Origin: an uncultured Lachnospiraceae bacterium
GTDB taxonomy: Bacteria > Bacillota > Clostridia > Lachnospirales > Lachnospiraceae
Assembly (NCBI GenBank): GCA_902801515.1
Contig: CADCII010000014.1
Location: 1 to 64,000 of the forward strand
Direction: 5' to 3'
DNA: 64,000 bases
Both the position numbers and the translations under genes were made by a program. Positions 41,848 through 50,475 of this stretch are shown here, in pieces; position 1 is the first letter of the stretch, and every line of letters begins with the position of its first letter. The notes beneath the pieces are model-generated. The model saw only the letters and a program-made list of their open reading frames with translations, made no database searches and was not told where the DNA came from.

Positions 41848-44502
41848 ATGGCGAATCATATTTTTCCGTTTCTATGGATGCGCGGTGAGGAGGAAAGCAT
41901 ACTGAGGGAAGAACTGTCAAAGATCCGCGAGTGCGGGATCAGCGCAGTATGTGTTGAGGCAAGGCCGCACGATGACTTCTGTGGTCCGGGATGGTGGCAT
42001 GATATGGATATCGTGCTGGATGAAGCGAAGAAGCATGATATGAAGGTCTGGATCCTGGATGACAAGCATTTTCCGACCGGCTACGCAAATGGCGGGATCG
42101 AAAAGCATCCGGAGAGAAAGAAACTTTATCTTGCCTGCTCCACTTCAGATATTTTTGGCAGGAAAGGGAAGCATACTCTTGATATTTCCCGTATGCTGAA
42201 GCCGTCGATCGGTTACTGGGACATCGGCAAACCGGCGGATTACGCTGAGCGGGCGAATAACCGTCTGTACGCGATCCTTGCGCTGCGGTTCACGGAAGGA
42301 GACATATTCTCGGAAGATGTCCTGGATCTGACAGATACGTATGACGGGGAGAGGTTTGCGGATTTTGAACTCCCTGAAGGACAGTGGAGGATACACGTTC
42401 TCTATACGACCAGGACAGACGGCGGAGCCGACAACTATATCAATATGATAGACGCGGAATCTGCCCACACGCAGATCGAAGGCGTCTATGAAGCTCATTT
42501 TGAAAAATACGGTGACCTGTTTGGGTCTGTGATCGCCGGATTCTTCTCCGATGAACCACAGTTTGGCAACATCAGTGCGGTGAACTTCTGGGATACCCAG
42601 ATAGGCCGCTGCCGCATGCAGCTTCCCTGGAGCGCTGAACTGGAAGAAAACCTGCTAAGTCTTTACAAGAGTAAAAATGAGCTGGCAAGATCTCTGCCGT
42701 TCCTGTTCGCGGAATCTTCGGAGCGCCTGATGCGGATGAAGATCCGTCAGGATTATATGGATCAGGTCTCCCTTCTGTATAAGAAGAACTTCAGTGATGC
42801 GATCGGTAAGTGGTGCGAAGAACACCATGTGGAGTACATCGGCCACGTAGTGGAAGACAACGGACTTCATTCCAGGCTGGGCATGGGAGCGGCACATTAT
42901 TTCCGCGCCATGAGCGGACAGCATATGGCTGGCATCGATGACATCGGAGGACAGTACTTCTACGGAGCCGCGAACCTTCAACGGAAGGGCATGACGGATA
43001 CAGACGGGGAATTCTTCCACCATGCACTGGGTAAACTCGGCCCGTCTGAAGGCCATCTTGACCCGAAAAAGAAGGGCCGCACCATGGCGGAACTGTTTGG
43101 TGCGTATGGATGGAGCTTCGGCGTGCGGGATATGAAGTATCTTCTGGAACATTTCCTGGCAAAGGGTGTGAACCATCTGGTGCCTCATGCGTTTTCCATG
43201 GCGGAGTATCCGGACATCGACTGCCCGCCTCATTTCTACGCCAGAGGGAACAATCCGGAATTTCCATACTTTGCGCAGCTTATGAAGTACGCAGAGCGGA
43301 TGTGCACCCTTCTGTCAGACGGACAGCATGTTCCCTCCTGTGCAGTGCTCTATGATGCGGAGGGTGACTGGAACGGTGACAACCTGCCCATGCAGAAGAT
43401 CTGCAGAGTACTGGATGAGAACCAGATCGATTATGATATCGTACCGGTCGATTACCTGGTCCGTCCGGAGCTGATGGCCGGAGAAGTGAAGGACGGGAAA
43501 CTGTATCTGAACGGCATGTGCTTCGAGGCGCTGATCTGCGGATACGCACCTGCCATCCCGCAGGCACTGGCTGATTTTATCAGCTCGAATCCGGAGTTTC
43601 CTGTTTTCTATGTACAGGATCGCCCCTGGAAGGTCATAACGGAGACAGGTGTAAAAGGCCTGAGCCTGGATTCCTGCAGGACAGTCGCTCTGCCTGATCT
43701 GGCAGAGTTCCTGGCAGATACCAGCGCTGCAAAGATTCATATAGAGCGTTCTTCCGATGAACTGACTGTGTACCATTACAGCAAAGACGGACAGATCTTT
43801 GTGCTGCTGAATGAATCCGCCGAGGCACCATACCGTGGACAGGTACTGCTTCCGACGGCAGAGAAACTGTGTGTATACGACGGGTGGACAGACAGGTTCC
43901 TGGAATCGGGCAGCCTGGATGCCACAGTGCATGATACAGCTGACGGCAAAGGATCTGTGACAGAAGTGTCGCTCAGCCTGGCTCCGGGTTCCATGCTGGT
44001 ACTTACAGAGCAGAAGGACAGAGAAACTGACGGCGTCTATGTGCCTTACGAAAGACAGATTGACGGATTGACATGTATCGATCTGTCAGAAGACTGGGAA
44101 GTCAGCAGGGTTAAGGCGAAGGATTATCCTCAGTTTCCGGATCCGGAACATGTTAAGGAACTGGCACCGGTATCGGATACGGATCCGGTGTTCGCTGGTG
44201 TGATCCGGTACGAGAAAACCGTCACACTGGAGAAAACGCCACAGACAGCAGTGCTGCGCGCGGAGAATGTATATGATGTTATGAAACTGACTGTCAACGG
44301 AGTCCAGGTACAGTACTGTCTCGCGCCGCCTTATCAGATCCCTGTGAAAGGACTTCTGACAGCGGGAGAAAACAGGATCTGCATAGAAGTCGCGACAACG
44401 CCGGCGCGTGACCAGCTGTCTCTTCCGCAGCCGCCGTTTGACTTCCAGTATGATGCAATGGATCCCACCGGAATGTTCGGCAAAGTGGGATTGTGGATAT
44501 AG
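41848..44502 (+). CDS. Large glycoside hydrolase-like protein (GH106-like barrel plus jelly-roll end)
   Basis: 884 residues, no signal peptide. The N-terminal barrel (FLWMRGEEESILREELSKI; ARPHDDFCGPGWW; ILDDKHFPTGYANGG) resembles the catalytic part of GH106 alpha-L-rhamnosidase-like and related unclassified glycosidases. Near the C-terminus a galactose-binding-like jelly roll is seen (FAGVIRYEKTVTLEKTP; LTVNGVQV). Acidic candidates occur in GFFSDEPQFGN and GHVVEDNG, but catalytic residues cannot be assigned surely. It is the first gene of an operon with GH43 and GH3, so it probably removes a terminal sugar, possibly rhamnose, from imported glycosides. The family is a guess from partial likeness; that it is a glycosidase is fairly sure. 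Confidence 0.8.
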   Translation: MANHIFPFLWMRGEEESILREELSKIRECGISAVCVEARPHDDFCGPGWWHDMDIVLDEAKKHDMKVWILDDKHFPTGYANGGIEKHPERKKLYLACSTSDIFGRKGKHTLDISRMLKPSIGYWDIGKPADYAERANNRLYAILALRFTEGDIFSEDVLDLTDTYDGERFADFELPEGQWRIHVLYTTRTDGGADNYINMIDAESAHTQIEGVYEAHFEKYGDLFGSVIAGFFSDEPQFGNISAVNFWDTQIGRCRMQLPWSAELEENLLSLYKSKNELARSLPFLFAESSERLMRMKIRQDYMDQVSLLYKKNFSDAIGKWCEEHHVEYIGHVVEDNGLHSRLGMGAAHYFRAMSGQHMAGIDDIGGQYFYGAANLQRKGMTDTDGEFFHHALGKLGPSEGHLDPKKKGRTMAELFGAYGWSFGVRDMKYLLEHFLAKGVNHLVPHAFSMAEYPDIDCPPHFYARGNNPEFPYFAQLMKYAERMCTLLSDGQHVPSCAVLYDAEGDWNGDNLPMQKICRVLDENQIDYDIVPVDYLVRPELMAGEVKDGKLYLNGMCFEALICGYAPAIPQALADFISSNPEFPVFYVQDRPWKVITETGVKGLSLDSCRTVALPDLAEFLADTSAAKIHIERSSDELTVYHYSKDGQIFVLLNESAEAPYRGQVLLPTAEKLCVYDGWTDRFLESGSLDATVHDTADGKGSVTEVSLSLAPGSMLVLTEQKDRETDGVYVPYERQIDGLTCIDLSEDWEVSRVKAKDYPQFPDPEHVKELAPVSDTDPVFAGVIRYEKTVTLEKTPQTAVLRAENVYDVMKLTVNGVQVQYCLAPPYQIPVKGLLTAGENRICIEVATTPARDQLSLPQPPFDFQYDAMDPTGMFGKVGLWI

Positions 44503-44543
44503 ATATAAAAAACAGAGAAGACAAGAACAGGGAGGTACATGAA

Positions 44544-46169
44544 ATGGCAAACAAACTGCAGAATCCGATCATTCCGGGATTTTATCCTGATCCCAGCATC
44601 TGCCGGGTGGGGGATGATTTCTATCTGGCAGTATCCAGCTTTGAGCTGTGTCCCGGGGTGCCGGTTTTTCACAGTAAGGATCTGGCGAACTGGGAACTGA
44701 TCTCACATGCGGTAACTCCTGCAAACGGATTCCATGTCGAAGCCAACTGCGGAGTCGGCGGCGTCATGGCTCCCACGATCAGGTACTGGAAGGGAACCTA
44801 TTACATTATCAACGCCAATTTCTCGGATAAAGGCAATTACATCGTAACAGCCGCAGATCCCCGCGGACCGTGGTCAGATCCTCACTGGATGGACGACGTG
44901 CCAGGAATTGATGCGTCGATCTTCTTTGACACAGACGATAAGTGCTATGTGATCGGGACCGGTGACGTCTGGGAAAATGAAGGCGGCCACATGGAACGAG
45001 GGATCTGGATCGCAGAGTATGACATTGAGAACTTCAAAGTGGTGTCAGAACCGTTTACGATCTTCAACAGCGCACTGCGCGGAGGAGCGGCTCCCGAAGC
45101 TCCGCATATCTACCACATCGGTGATTACTATTATCTGATCTATGCGGAGGGCGGCACGGAGCATTATCATGCTGTCATGTCTGCACGGAGCAAAGAACTG
45201 TTCACCTTCTTTGAACGCAACCCTGCCAACCCGGTTATGACTCACCGCCATATGGGGTTTGCAAGCCCGATCATTAATATCGGACACGCTGACCTGATCG
45301 ATCTGCCGGATGGCAGCTGGTATGCGGTCATGCTCGGATCGAGACTGATCGATGGGGCAGCAAAGAATCTTGGAAGAGAGACATTTATCTGCCCGGTGGT
45401 CTGGGAGAGAGACTGGCCGCTGATGAGCCCGCAGACCGGCAAAGTAGAGTGGGAGTACGACGCACCGGCATCACTGCCCTGGACTCCCTGGCCAAAGCCG
45501 GAGCGCAGAGATGATTTCGACGCGGATACACTCGGTGCGGACTGGACCTTCTGGGGAACTCCCTATGAATCCTACTGGAAGCTGGAGGACAGTGCACTCA
45601 GGATCCGCTGTATCAGCAAGGCAATGACAAAGGATCTGGAGGCGATGGGCTTTGGAGTGAATATATCCAGAGAGAATTACCGTCCGTTTATCGCAAAGCG
45701 CCAGCTCCAGCCATGCTACAGCTTCAGTACACAGATGCATTTCATCCCGAAGGGATCTGAGACAGCAGGACTTGCAGTGCTTCAGGCGATGAACCATCAG
45801 CTGCGCGTTGAGGTCTGTGCAAATGGGGATGAGCAAAAACTCAGGGTCGTCCTGTCGACAGCTGACTGGAATGTCCCGCCTTATTTCCCGGGCTTCGAGT
45901 CTCAGACACAGATAAAGACACTGTTTGAGACACCGTGGAGTGAAGCGTGTACCGTGCTCAGGATCGATATGGTAGGCGAGGACTGGACCGTCTATGCAGG
46001 AACTGCCGAAGACAGTCTCCGGAAACTGTGCAGTGTGGATGGATTACTGATCAATCCGGAGAAAGTTGGCTGCATGGTCGGCACCATGCTGGGAGTATTT
46101 GCATCAGGCAACGGGACGGACAGTGATAATGAGGCAGTTTTTGACTGGTTTGACTGCGGCGAGATTTAA
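44544..46169 (+). CDS. GH43 family beta-xylosidase/alpha-L-arabinofuranosidase
   Basis: 541 residues, cytoplasmic. The five-blade propeller has the catalytic triad Asp16 (FYPDPS), Asp123 (GIDASIF) and Glu185 (AAPEAPH). The C-terminal beta-sandwich (from about residue 330) is the usual GH43 xylosidase C2 domain. The start is ATG 44544 after GGGAGGTAC; the out-of-frame ATG at 44539 is ignored. It should release xylose or arabinose from short oligosaccharides or glycosides. Translation begins 41 bp after the preceding gene ends. Confidence 0.93.
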   Translation: MANKLQNPIIPGFYPDPSICRVGDDFYLAVSSFELCPGVPVFHSKDLANWELISHAVTPANGFHVEANCGVGGVMAPTIRYWKGTYYIINANFSDKGNYIVTAADPRGPWSDPHWMDDVPGIDASIFFDTDDKCYVIGTGDVWENEGGHMERGIWIAEYDIENFKVVSEPFTIFNSALRGGAAPEAPHIYHIGDYYYLIYAEGGTEHYHAVMSARSKELFTFFERNPANPVMTHRHMGFASPIINIGHADLIDLPDGSWYAVMLGSRLIDGAAKNLGRETFICPVVWERDWPLMSPQTGKVEWEYDAPASLPWTPWPKPERRDDFDADTLGADWTFWGTPYESYWKLEDSALRIRCISKAMTKDLEAMGFGVNISRENYRPFIAKRQLQPCYSFSTQMHFIPKGSETAGLAVLQAMNHQLRVEVCANGDEQKLRVVLSTADWNVPPYFPGFESQTQIKTLFETPWSEACTVLRIDMVGEDWTVYAGTAEDSLRKLCSVDGLLINPEKVGCMVGTMLGVFASGNGTDSDNEAVFDWFDCGEI

Positions 46170-46207
46170 TAAGAGATAAAAAATATCTGGATAAGGAGTT
46201 AAATAAG

Positions 46208-48412
46208 ATGAATCTTACTCAGGAACAGAAAGACAGAGTTGAATCCATTCTTTCTCAGATGACCCTGGAAGAGAAGATCGGGCAGGTGAACCTGGAGTCC
46301 CCATCCATCGTCGGAGGATTTGACGTTCCGTTTGAGGAACTGATTGAGATGATGACAGACGGCCGGATCTCCAAAGAAGAGTTTGGCCAGATCATGGCGA
46401 CTTCCACAAGAGATTACCATGAGGATGACATACGTGCCGGAAGAGTCGGAGCCATGATGGGAGATGATCCTGTCAAGGCAAATGAACTGCAGAAGATTGC
46501 GGTGGAAGAGAGCCGTCTTGGCATTCCGCTGATTATGGGATTCGACGTGATCCACGGACTGCGCACAGTCTATCCGATCGCAATCGCAGAGGCAGGGAGT
46601 TTTGACGATGATCTGTTTGAGCGTACAGCCCATATGGCGGCTGTTGAGTCCAGGGCACACGGGATCAACTGGAATTTTGCGCCGATGCTTGACGTAGCCA
46701 GGGACTCACGCTGGGGACGCGTCTCAGAAGGCCCGGGTGAGGATCCCAGGCTTGGAGCACGGTTTGCCCGTGCGAAGATCCGGGGTCTTCAGAATGACCA
46801 GAGTACTAAAGAAAACTACGTGGCGGCATGTGTAAAGCACTATGTGGCGTACGGTGCATGTGAATCCGGTAGAGATTACAACACGACCATGATGCCCGCA
46901 TCCCTGCTGCACAGTGTCTATCTGCAGGCATTCAAGGCTGCGGTGGAGGAAGGCGCTGCCAGCGCCATGGCTTCCTTTAATGACCTGAACGGAGTCCCCT
47001 GCACAGTGAATCCCTACACACTGCGTACGGTCCTGAAAGATGGATACGGAATGGACGGTTTCGTGGTCTCTGATGCCAACGGGATCAAAGAATGTGTCAC
47101 CCATGGGATCGCAGAAGATAACGAAGATGCAGGGATCCAGGCAATGAACGCAGGTCTGGATATGGATATGGGGACACACATTTACAAGGACTTCCTGCAG
47201 AAAGCAGTTGAAGAAGGCAAAGTCTCCATGGATGTGCTGGATGACGCGGTCCGCCGGATCCTGACTGTCAAGATGTGGCTGGGGCTGTTTGACAACCCGT
47301 ATGTTCCGGAAGAGAGCATTGCCGAATATGCAGACGCAGACGTTCCTGCCGCACACTCTGACCTGGCGCTGGAAGCAGCTGAAAAGTCCATCGTTCTTCT
47401 GAAAAATGAGGAGGCTCTGCTTCCCCTTAACAAGGAGACGAAGATCAGCCTGGTCGGTGAACTGTCAGACAGCCGTACCGAGATCATCGGCGCATGGGCG
47501 ATGAGCTGGAAGGAGAGAGACTGTGTTTCCATCCGGGAAGGACTGGAGAAACGCGGCGCCAATGTGAAGTATTTTGCCTGCGGCGGTCCGGAAGGAGATC
47601 TTAACAAAGAAGAGATCGAACAGGCAGCTGAGTGGGGCGATGTGATCGTAGCCGTGCTGGGCGAACTGGACAGCATGAGCGGAGAAGCTTCTTCCAAGGC
47701 AGATATCACACTTCCCGGAAAGCAGAGAAAACTTCTGAAGAAACTGCTTAAAACAGGGAAGAAAGTCGTTCTTGTGCTTATGAACGGAAGACCGCTCGCT
47801 CTTGGCTGGGAAGATGAGAATGTTCCCGCAATCCTGGAGGGATGGCATCTTGGAGTCCGGATGGGTGATGCTGTTGCTGAAGTTCTGCTGGGTGAGAAAG
47901 TTCCGGAAGGAAAACTGAGTTCTTCTTTCCCGGCAGTGAACGGGATCGAGCCGCTTTACTACAACCATCCCAGCACAGGACGGCCGGGCAGTAAGAGCAA
48001 GTTCACTTCCCGCTACCTGGATGCGCCGTTCGCAGCTTTGTATCCTTTCGGTTATGGCCTGAGCTATACCACATTCAGCTATTCAGATCTTACCGTGAAG
48101 GAAGAGGCAGACTGCCTGGAGATCAGTGTGAAAGTTGCCAATACCGGAGACCGGGAAGGTACAGAAACTGTCCAGCTGTATATGCAGGATGTCACAGCCT
48201 CTCTGGTCCGCCCGGTCAAAGAACTGAAGGATTATGCAAGGGTTACCCTCCCTGCAGGCGCTGAAGAGACAGTATGCTTCCGTCTTCCGAAGCAGGATAT
48301 GGGATTCTACAATAATGATGCGGAGTATGTACTGGAAGACGGACTGTTCCGCATCTATGCAGGCGGCAATTCCAGAGACTGCCTGGAGGCAGAGATCCGT
48401 ATTGCATTCTGA
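46208..48412 (+). CDS. GH3 family beta-glycosidase
   Basis: 734 residues without signal peptide. The N-terminal barrel contains GFDVIHG and the nucleophile Asp289 in GFVVSDANG, where the usual SDW reads SDA. The C-terminal sandwich (KSIVLLKNE) and fibronectin-III-like end (YGLSYTTFSYSDL) are complete. It hydrolyses beta-glucosides or beta-xylosides, including phenolic glucosides. It follows GH43 by 38 bp. With the CGD pairs present, it would serve O-glucosides while CGD serves C-glucosides. Confidence 0.94.
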   Translation: MNLTQEQKDRVESILSQMTLEEKIGQVNLESPSIVGGFDVPFEELIEMMTDGRISKEEFGQIMATSTRDYHEDDIRAGRVGAMMGDDPVKANELQKIAVEESRLGIPLIMGFDVIHGLRTVYPIAIAEAGSFDDDLFERTAHMAAVESRAHGINWNFAPMLDVARDSRWGRVSEGPGEDPRLGARFARAKIRGLQNDQSTKENYVAACVKHYVAYGACESGRDYNTTMMPASLLHSVYLQAFKAAVEEGAASAMASFNDLNGVPCTVNPYTLRTVLKDGYGMDGFVVSDANGIKECVTHGIAEDNEDAGIQAMNAGLDMDMGTHIYKDFLQKAVEEGKVSMDVLDDAVRRILTVKMWLGLFDNPYVPEESIAEYADADVPAAHSDLALEAAEKSIVLLKNEEALLPLNKETKISLVGELSDSRTEIIGAWAMSWKERDCVSIREGLEKRGANVKYFACGGPEGDLNKEEIEQAAEWGDVIVAVLGELDSMSGEASSKADITLPGKQRKLLKKLLKTGKKVVLVLMNGRPLALGWEDENVPAILEGWHLGVRMGDAVAEVLLGEKVPEGKLSSSFPAVNGIEPLYYNHPSTGRPGSKSKFTSRYLDAPFAALYPFGYGLSYTTFSYSDLTVKEEADCLEISVKVANTGDREGTETVQLYMQDVTASLVRPVKELKDYARVTLPAGAEETVCFRLPKQDMGFYNNDAEYVLEDGLFRIYAGGNSRDCLEAEIRIAF

Positions 48413-48481
48413 CAGGTTATCCGGTGCAAAACCGGCAGGGCATACGGAAATCAGGATAAAGTGATAAAGGAGAAGAAACAG

Positions 48482-48760
48482 ATGGTAGTAGTCATGAATG
48501 ATGACCGGGTAACGGATGTGGAAGCGTATCTTCCTCATGCGAAGGCATTTGCGAAGGATGCTGTTGAACACGATAAAGGACTCATTTCCATGGAAGTACT
48601 GACGGATCCGTCGGTACCCGGAAGAGTCGTATACCTGTCTCATTTTGAAACGGAAGAAGACTTCCGCAATCATGCCTCAGGCGCGACTTTTCAGAAGCAT
48701 CTGCCGAATCTGGGACCTTATTTCATCTCAGCGCAGGATACGATCCTGACTGTGGTCTGA
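48482..48760 (+). CDS. Antibiotic biosynthesis monooxygenase (ABM/YgiN-like) domain protein
   Basis: 92 residues, a dimeric ferredoxin-like fold. Segments MVVVMNDDRVTDVEAYLPHA, HDKGLISMEVLTDPS and VVYLSHFETEEDFRNHASGATFQKHL match the family, including the usual FxxHxxS-like region. Members act as cofactor-free quinol oxygenases, or just bind aromatic or heme ligands. It follows AAGGAGAAG and is the last gene of the glycosidase operon, which hints at a link to phenolic aglycones. The GTG at 48461 is not needed. Confidence 0.82.
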   Translation: MVVVMNDDRVTDVEAYLPHAKAFAKDAVEHDKGLISMEVLTDPSVPGRVVYLSHFETEEDFRNHASGATFQKHLPNLGPYFISAQDTILTVV

Positions 48761-48801
48761 TTCGTGCAGGATAAAAAAACTGAAAAAAAATAAAGCCTGA
48801 A

Positions 48802-48838
48802 AATTGCCTGACCGCCTGGATTGGGTGGTCAGGCAATT
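48802..48838. terminator. Hairpin after the glycosidase operon
   Basis: AATTGCCTGACC (48802-48813) and GGTCAGGCAATT (48827-48838) form a perfect 12-bp stem. The A-rich stretch before it (AAAAAAACTGAAAAAAAATAAA) gives a U-tract only for the minus strand, so plus-strand termination is likely but less certain. Confidence 0.6.
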
Positions 48839-48890
48839 ATGCTGAAGGGAAAAAGATAAATAATAAGATGTCGGCATATCAGTGTGTTTC

Positions 48891-48896
48891 TATAAT
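48891..48896 (+). promoter_or_regulatory. -10 element of the third CGD operon
   Basis: A perfect TATAAT 94 bp before the flavoprotein start at 48990. No acceptable -35 is found at 16-18 bp (ATGTCG), so an activator may be needed, as for the promoter at 35679. Confidence 0.45.
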
Positions 48897-48989
48897 ATAG
48901 ATACGCGTGAGAAGGTTCTGCGTCTGAGCATGCAAGGTGCGTGGAACCATATCTGTTATTTCAGAAGAGAAGATTAAGGAGAAAATGAT

Positions 48990-50015
48990 ATGCTGCATGT
49001 ATTAGGACTTTCATTTGGAAAAAGGAATGCAAACAGTGACATTCTTTGCAAGGAAGCGCTTTACGGTGTAAGAGAAGCATTTCCGGATGCGGAGATCAAG
49101 TTTATCAATACACAGAGGCTGAAGATCGACCGCTGCATCGGCTGCGGGGCATGTTCCGGCGGTCTGGAGCACGGCAAAGACAATAAGTGCGTAGTGAAGG
49201 ATGATTTCCAGATGGTAGAGAACTGGATCCGCTGGGCGGATTCCATCATTCTTGTAGCTCCGGTCTATGCACTGCAGCCGGTCGGACAGTTCAAGAACAT
49301 GGTAGACCGTTATTCCTGCCGTCATGACACCTCTGCCATCAACTGGGTGCTGGATAAGAGACGCACCGGAGAGATGCCGGGCAATCCGGATGATTTCCCG
49401 CAGCAGAGACTGAGAGTGAAGTCTGTCTCCTATGTCTCCGTCGGCGGCGCTACCACCGAGGACTGGACTTCCATGGGAACGGCAACACTTCATATCTTCG
49501 GTTTCCCGACCATGATGAATGTAGTCTCCAACTACAATGCCAACAGCATGGGCACGATCGGCAATCCGTATCTGAAAGAGGAACTGATCGAGCATATGCA
49601 TGAGATCGGAAAGCGCACCGCGCAGGCATACGGCAAGGACAAGTCTGAGATCGAATACTACAATCCGAAGGATGGAGACGGTATCTGCCCGATCTGCCAC
49701 CAGAGACTTCTTACGATCGAGAGAACCGGAACGAATGTAACCTGCCCGATCTGCGGTACGCACGGAACCATCTCAATCGAAGACGGACAGATCAAGGTCA
49801 ACTGGCCGGCGTCCGAGTTCGAGAGAGCAAGAGGCACCTTCAAGGGACTGCGTGAGCACACTACCGAGATCCAGGGCTTCGGAGCTATCTGCGGACCGAA
49901 GATCATGGCAAACAAAGAGATGCTGGATGAGAAGATGGACAGCCGGATCAAGAAGTTTGACGAAGCGATCGGAGCACTGACCAATCAGGAAGCGGATATT
50001 CCGTGGAATGTCTGA
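48990..50015 (+). CDS. Iron-sulfur flavoprotein with C-terminal zinc ribbon, copy 2
   Basis: 341 residues. The flavodoxin-like domain begins MLHVLGLSFGKRNANSDILC. The Isf-type cluster is Cys49, Cys52, Cys55 and Cys67 (CIGCGAC), and the zinc ribbon is Cys233, Cys236, Cys252 and Cys255 (CPIC twice). It is 50 residues longer than the paralogue at 19495, mainly an insertion at about 185-230. As in the first locus it sits next to a CGD pair (55 bp upstream of the beta gene), so the association occurs twice. By inference it is a redox partner or reductase for the CGD substrate or aglycone. Confidence 0.85.
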   Translation: MLHVLGLSFGKRNANSDILCKEALYGVREAFPDAEIKFINTQRLKIDRCIGCGACSGGLEHGKDNKCVVKDDFQMVENWIRWADSIILVAPVYALQPVGQFKNMVDRYSCRHDTSAINWVLDKRRTGEMPGNPDDFPQQRLRVKSVSYVSVGGATTEDWTSMGTATLHIFGFPTMMNVVSNYNANSMGTIGNPYLKEELIEHMHEIGKRTAQAYGKDKSEIEYYNPKDGDGICPICHQRLLTIERTGTNVTCPICGTHGTISIEDGQIKVNWPASEFERARGTFKGLREHTTEIQGFGAICGPKIMANKEMLDEKMDSRIKKFDEAIGALTNQEADIPWNV

Positions 50016-50069
50016 TAATAAAAAAGTATAGAAACTGGAAACGTTATTGATTCTGCACGGAGGATAAGT

Positions 50070-50462
50070 ATGGTACAGAGAGTGATCTATGATCCAAATG
50101 GCTTCAGGAATGTGGAGAAAGACGGGAAGGTAATCGGATACAGCTTCGGTTACAAAGCACAGTATTATCGCGGATTTTCTCCGTCGATTGTACGTGGTGT
50201 GAAGATCACCGTGGACGGAGAGGAGGCTCCTCAGGACGCAATCCTGTTTACGAACAAGGGAGAGACTTTCACCCTTGACGAGCTGACAACGGTAGTGGAT
50301 GCCGACATGCGCTGGGAGTACGGTGAGTATGCAGTGTTCACCGTTCTGAAGGAAGGCGGACTGGCAGCAGGCAAGCATCATCTCGACACTGAGATTACGA
50401 TCTGCCCGTCTTATATGCCTTTCCCGAATGTTGCAGCTACCGGCATTGATTTCGAGATTTGA
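50070..50462 (+). CDS. C-glycoside deglycosidase beta subunit-like protein (DUF6379/CGDB), copy 3
   Basis: 130 residues, the shortest of the three. Segments: GFRNVEKDGKVIGYSFGYKA, YYRGFSPSIVRGVKITVDGE, KEGGLAAGKHHLD and SYMPFPN. Copy 3 has the N-terminal FRNVEKDGKVIGYSF form, which resembles copy 1 (LENVTENGRVTGFKF) rather than copy 2. ATG 50070 follows GGAGGATA. It lies 13 bp before the alpha gene, the same spacing as in copy 2. Confidence 0.84.
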   Translation: MVQRVIYDPNGFRNVEKDGKVIGYSFGYKAQYYRGFSPSIVRGVKITVDGEEAPQDAILFTNKGETFTLDELTTVVDADMRWEYGEYAVFTVLKEGGLAAGKHHLDTEITICPSYMPFPNVAATGIDFEI

Positions 50463-50475
50463 GGAGGAGTGAAGA

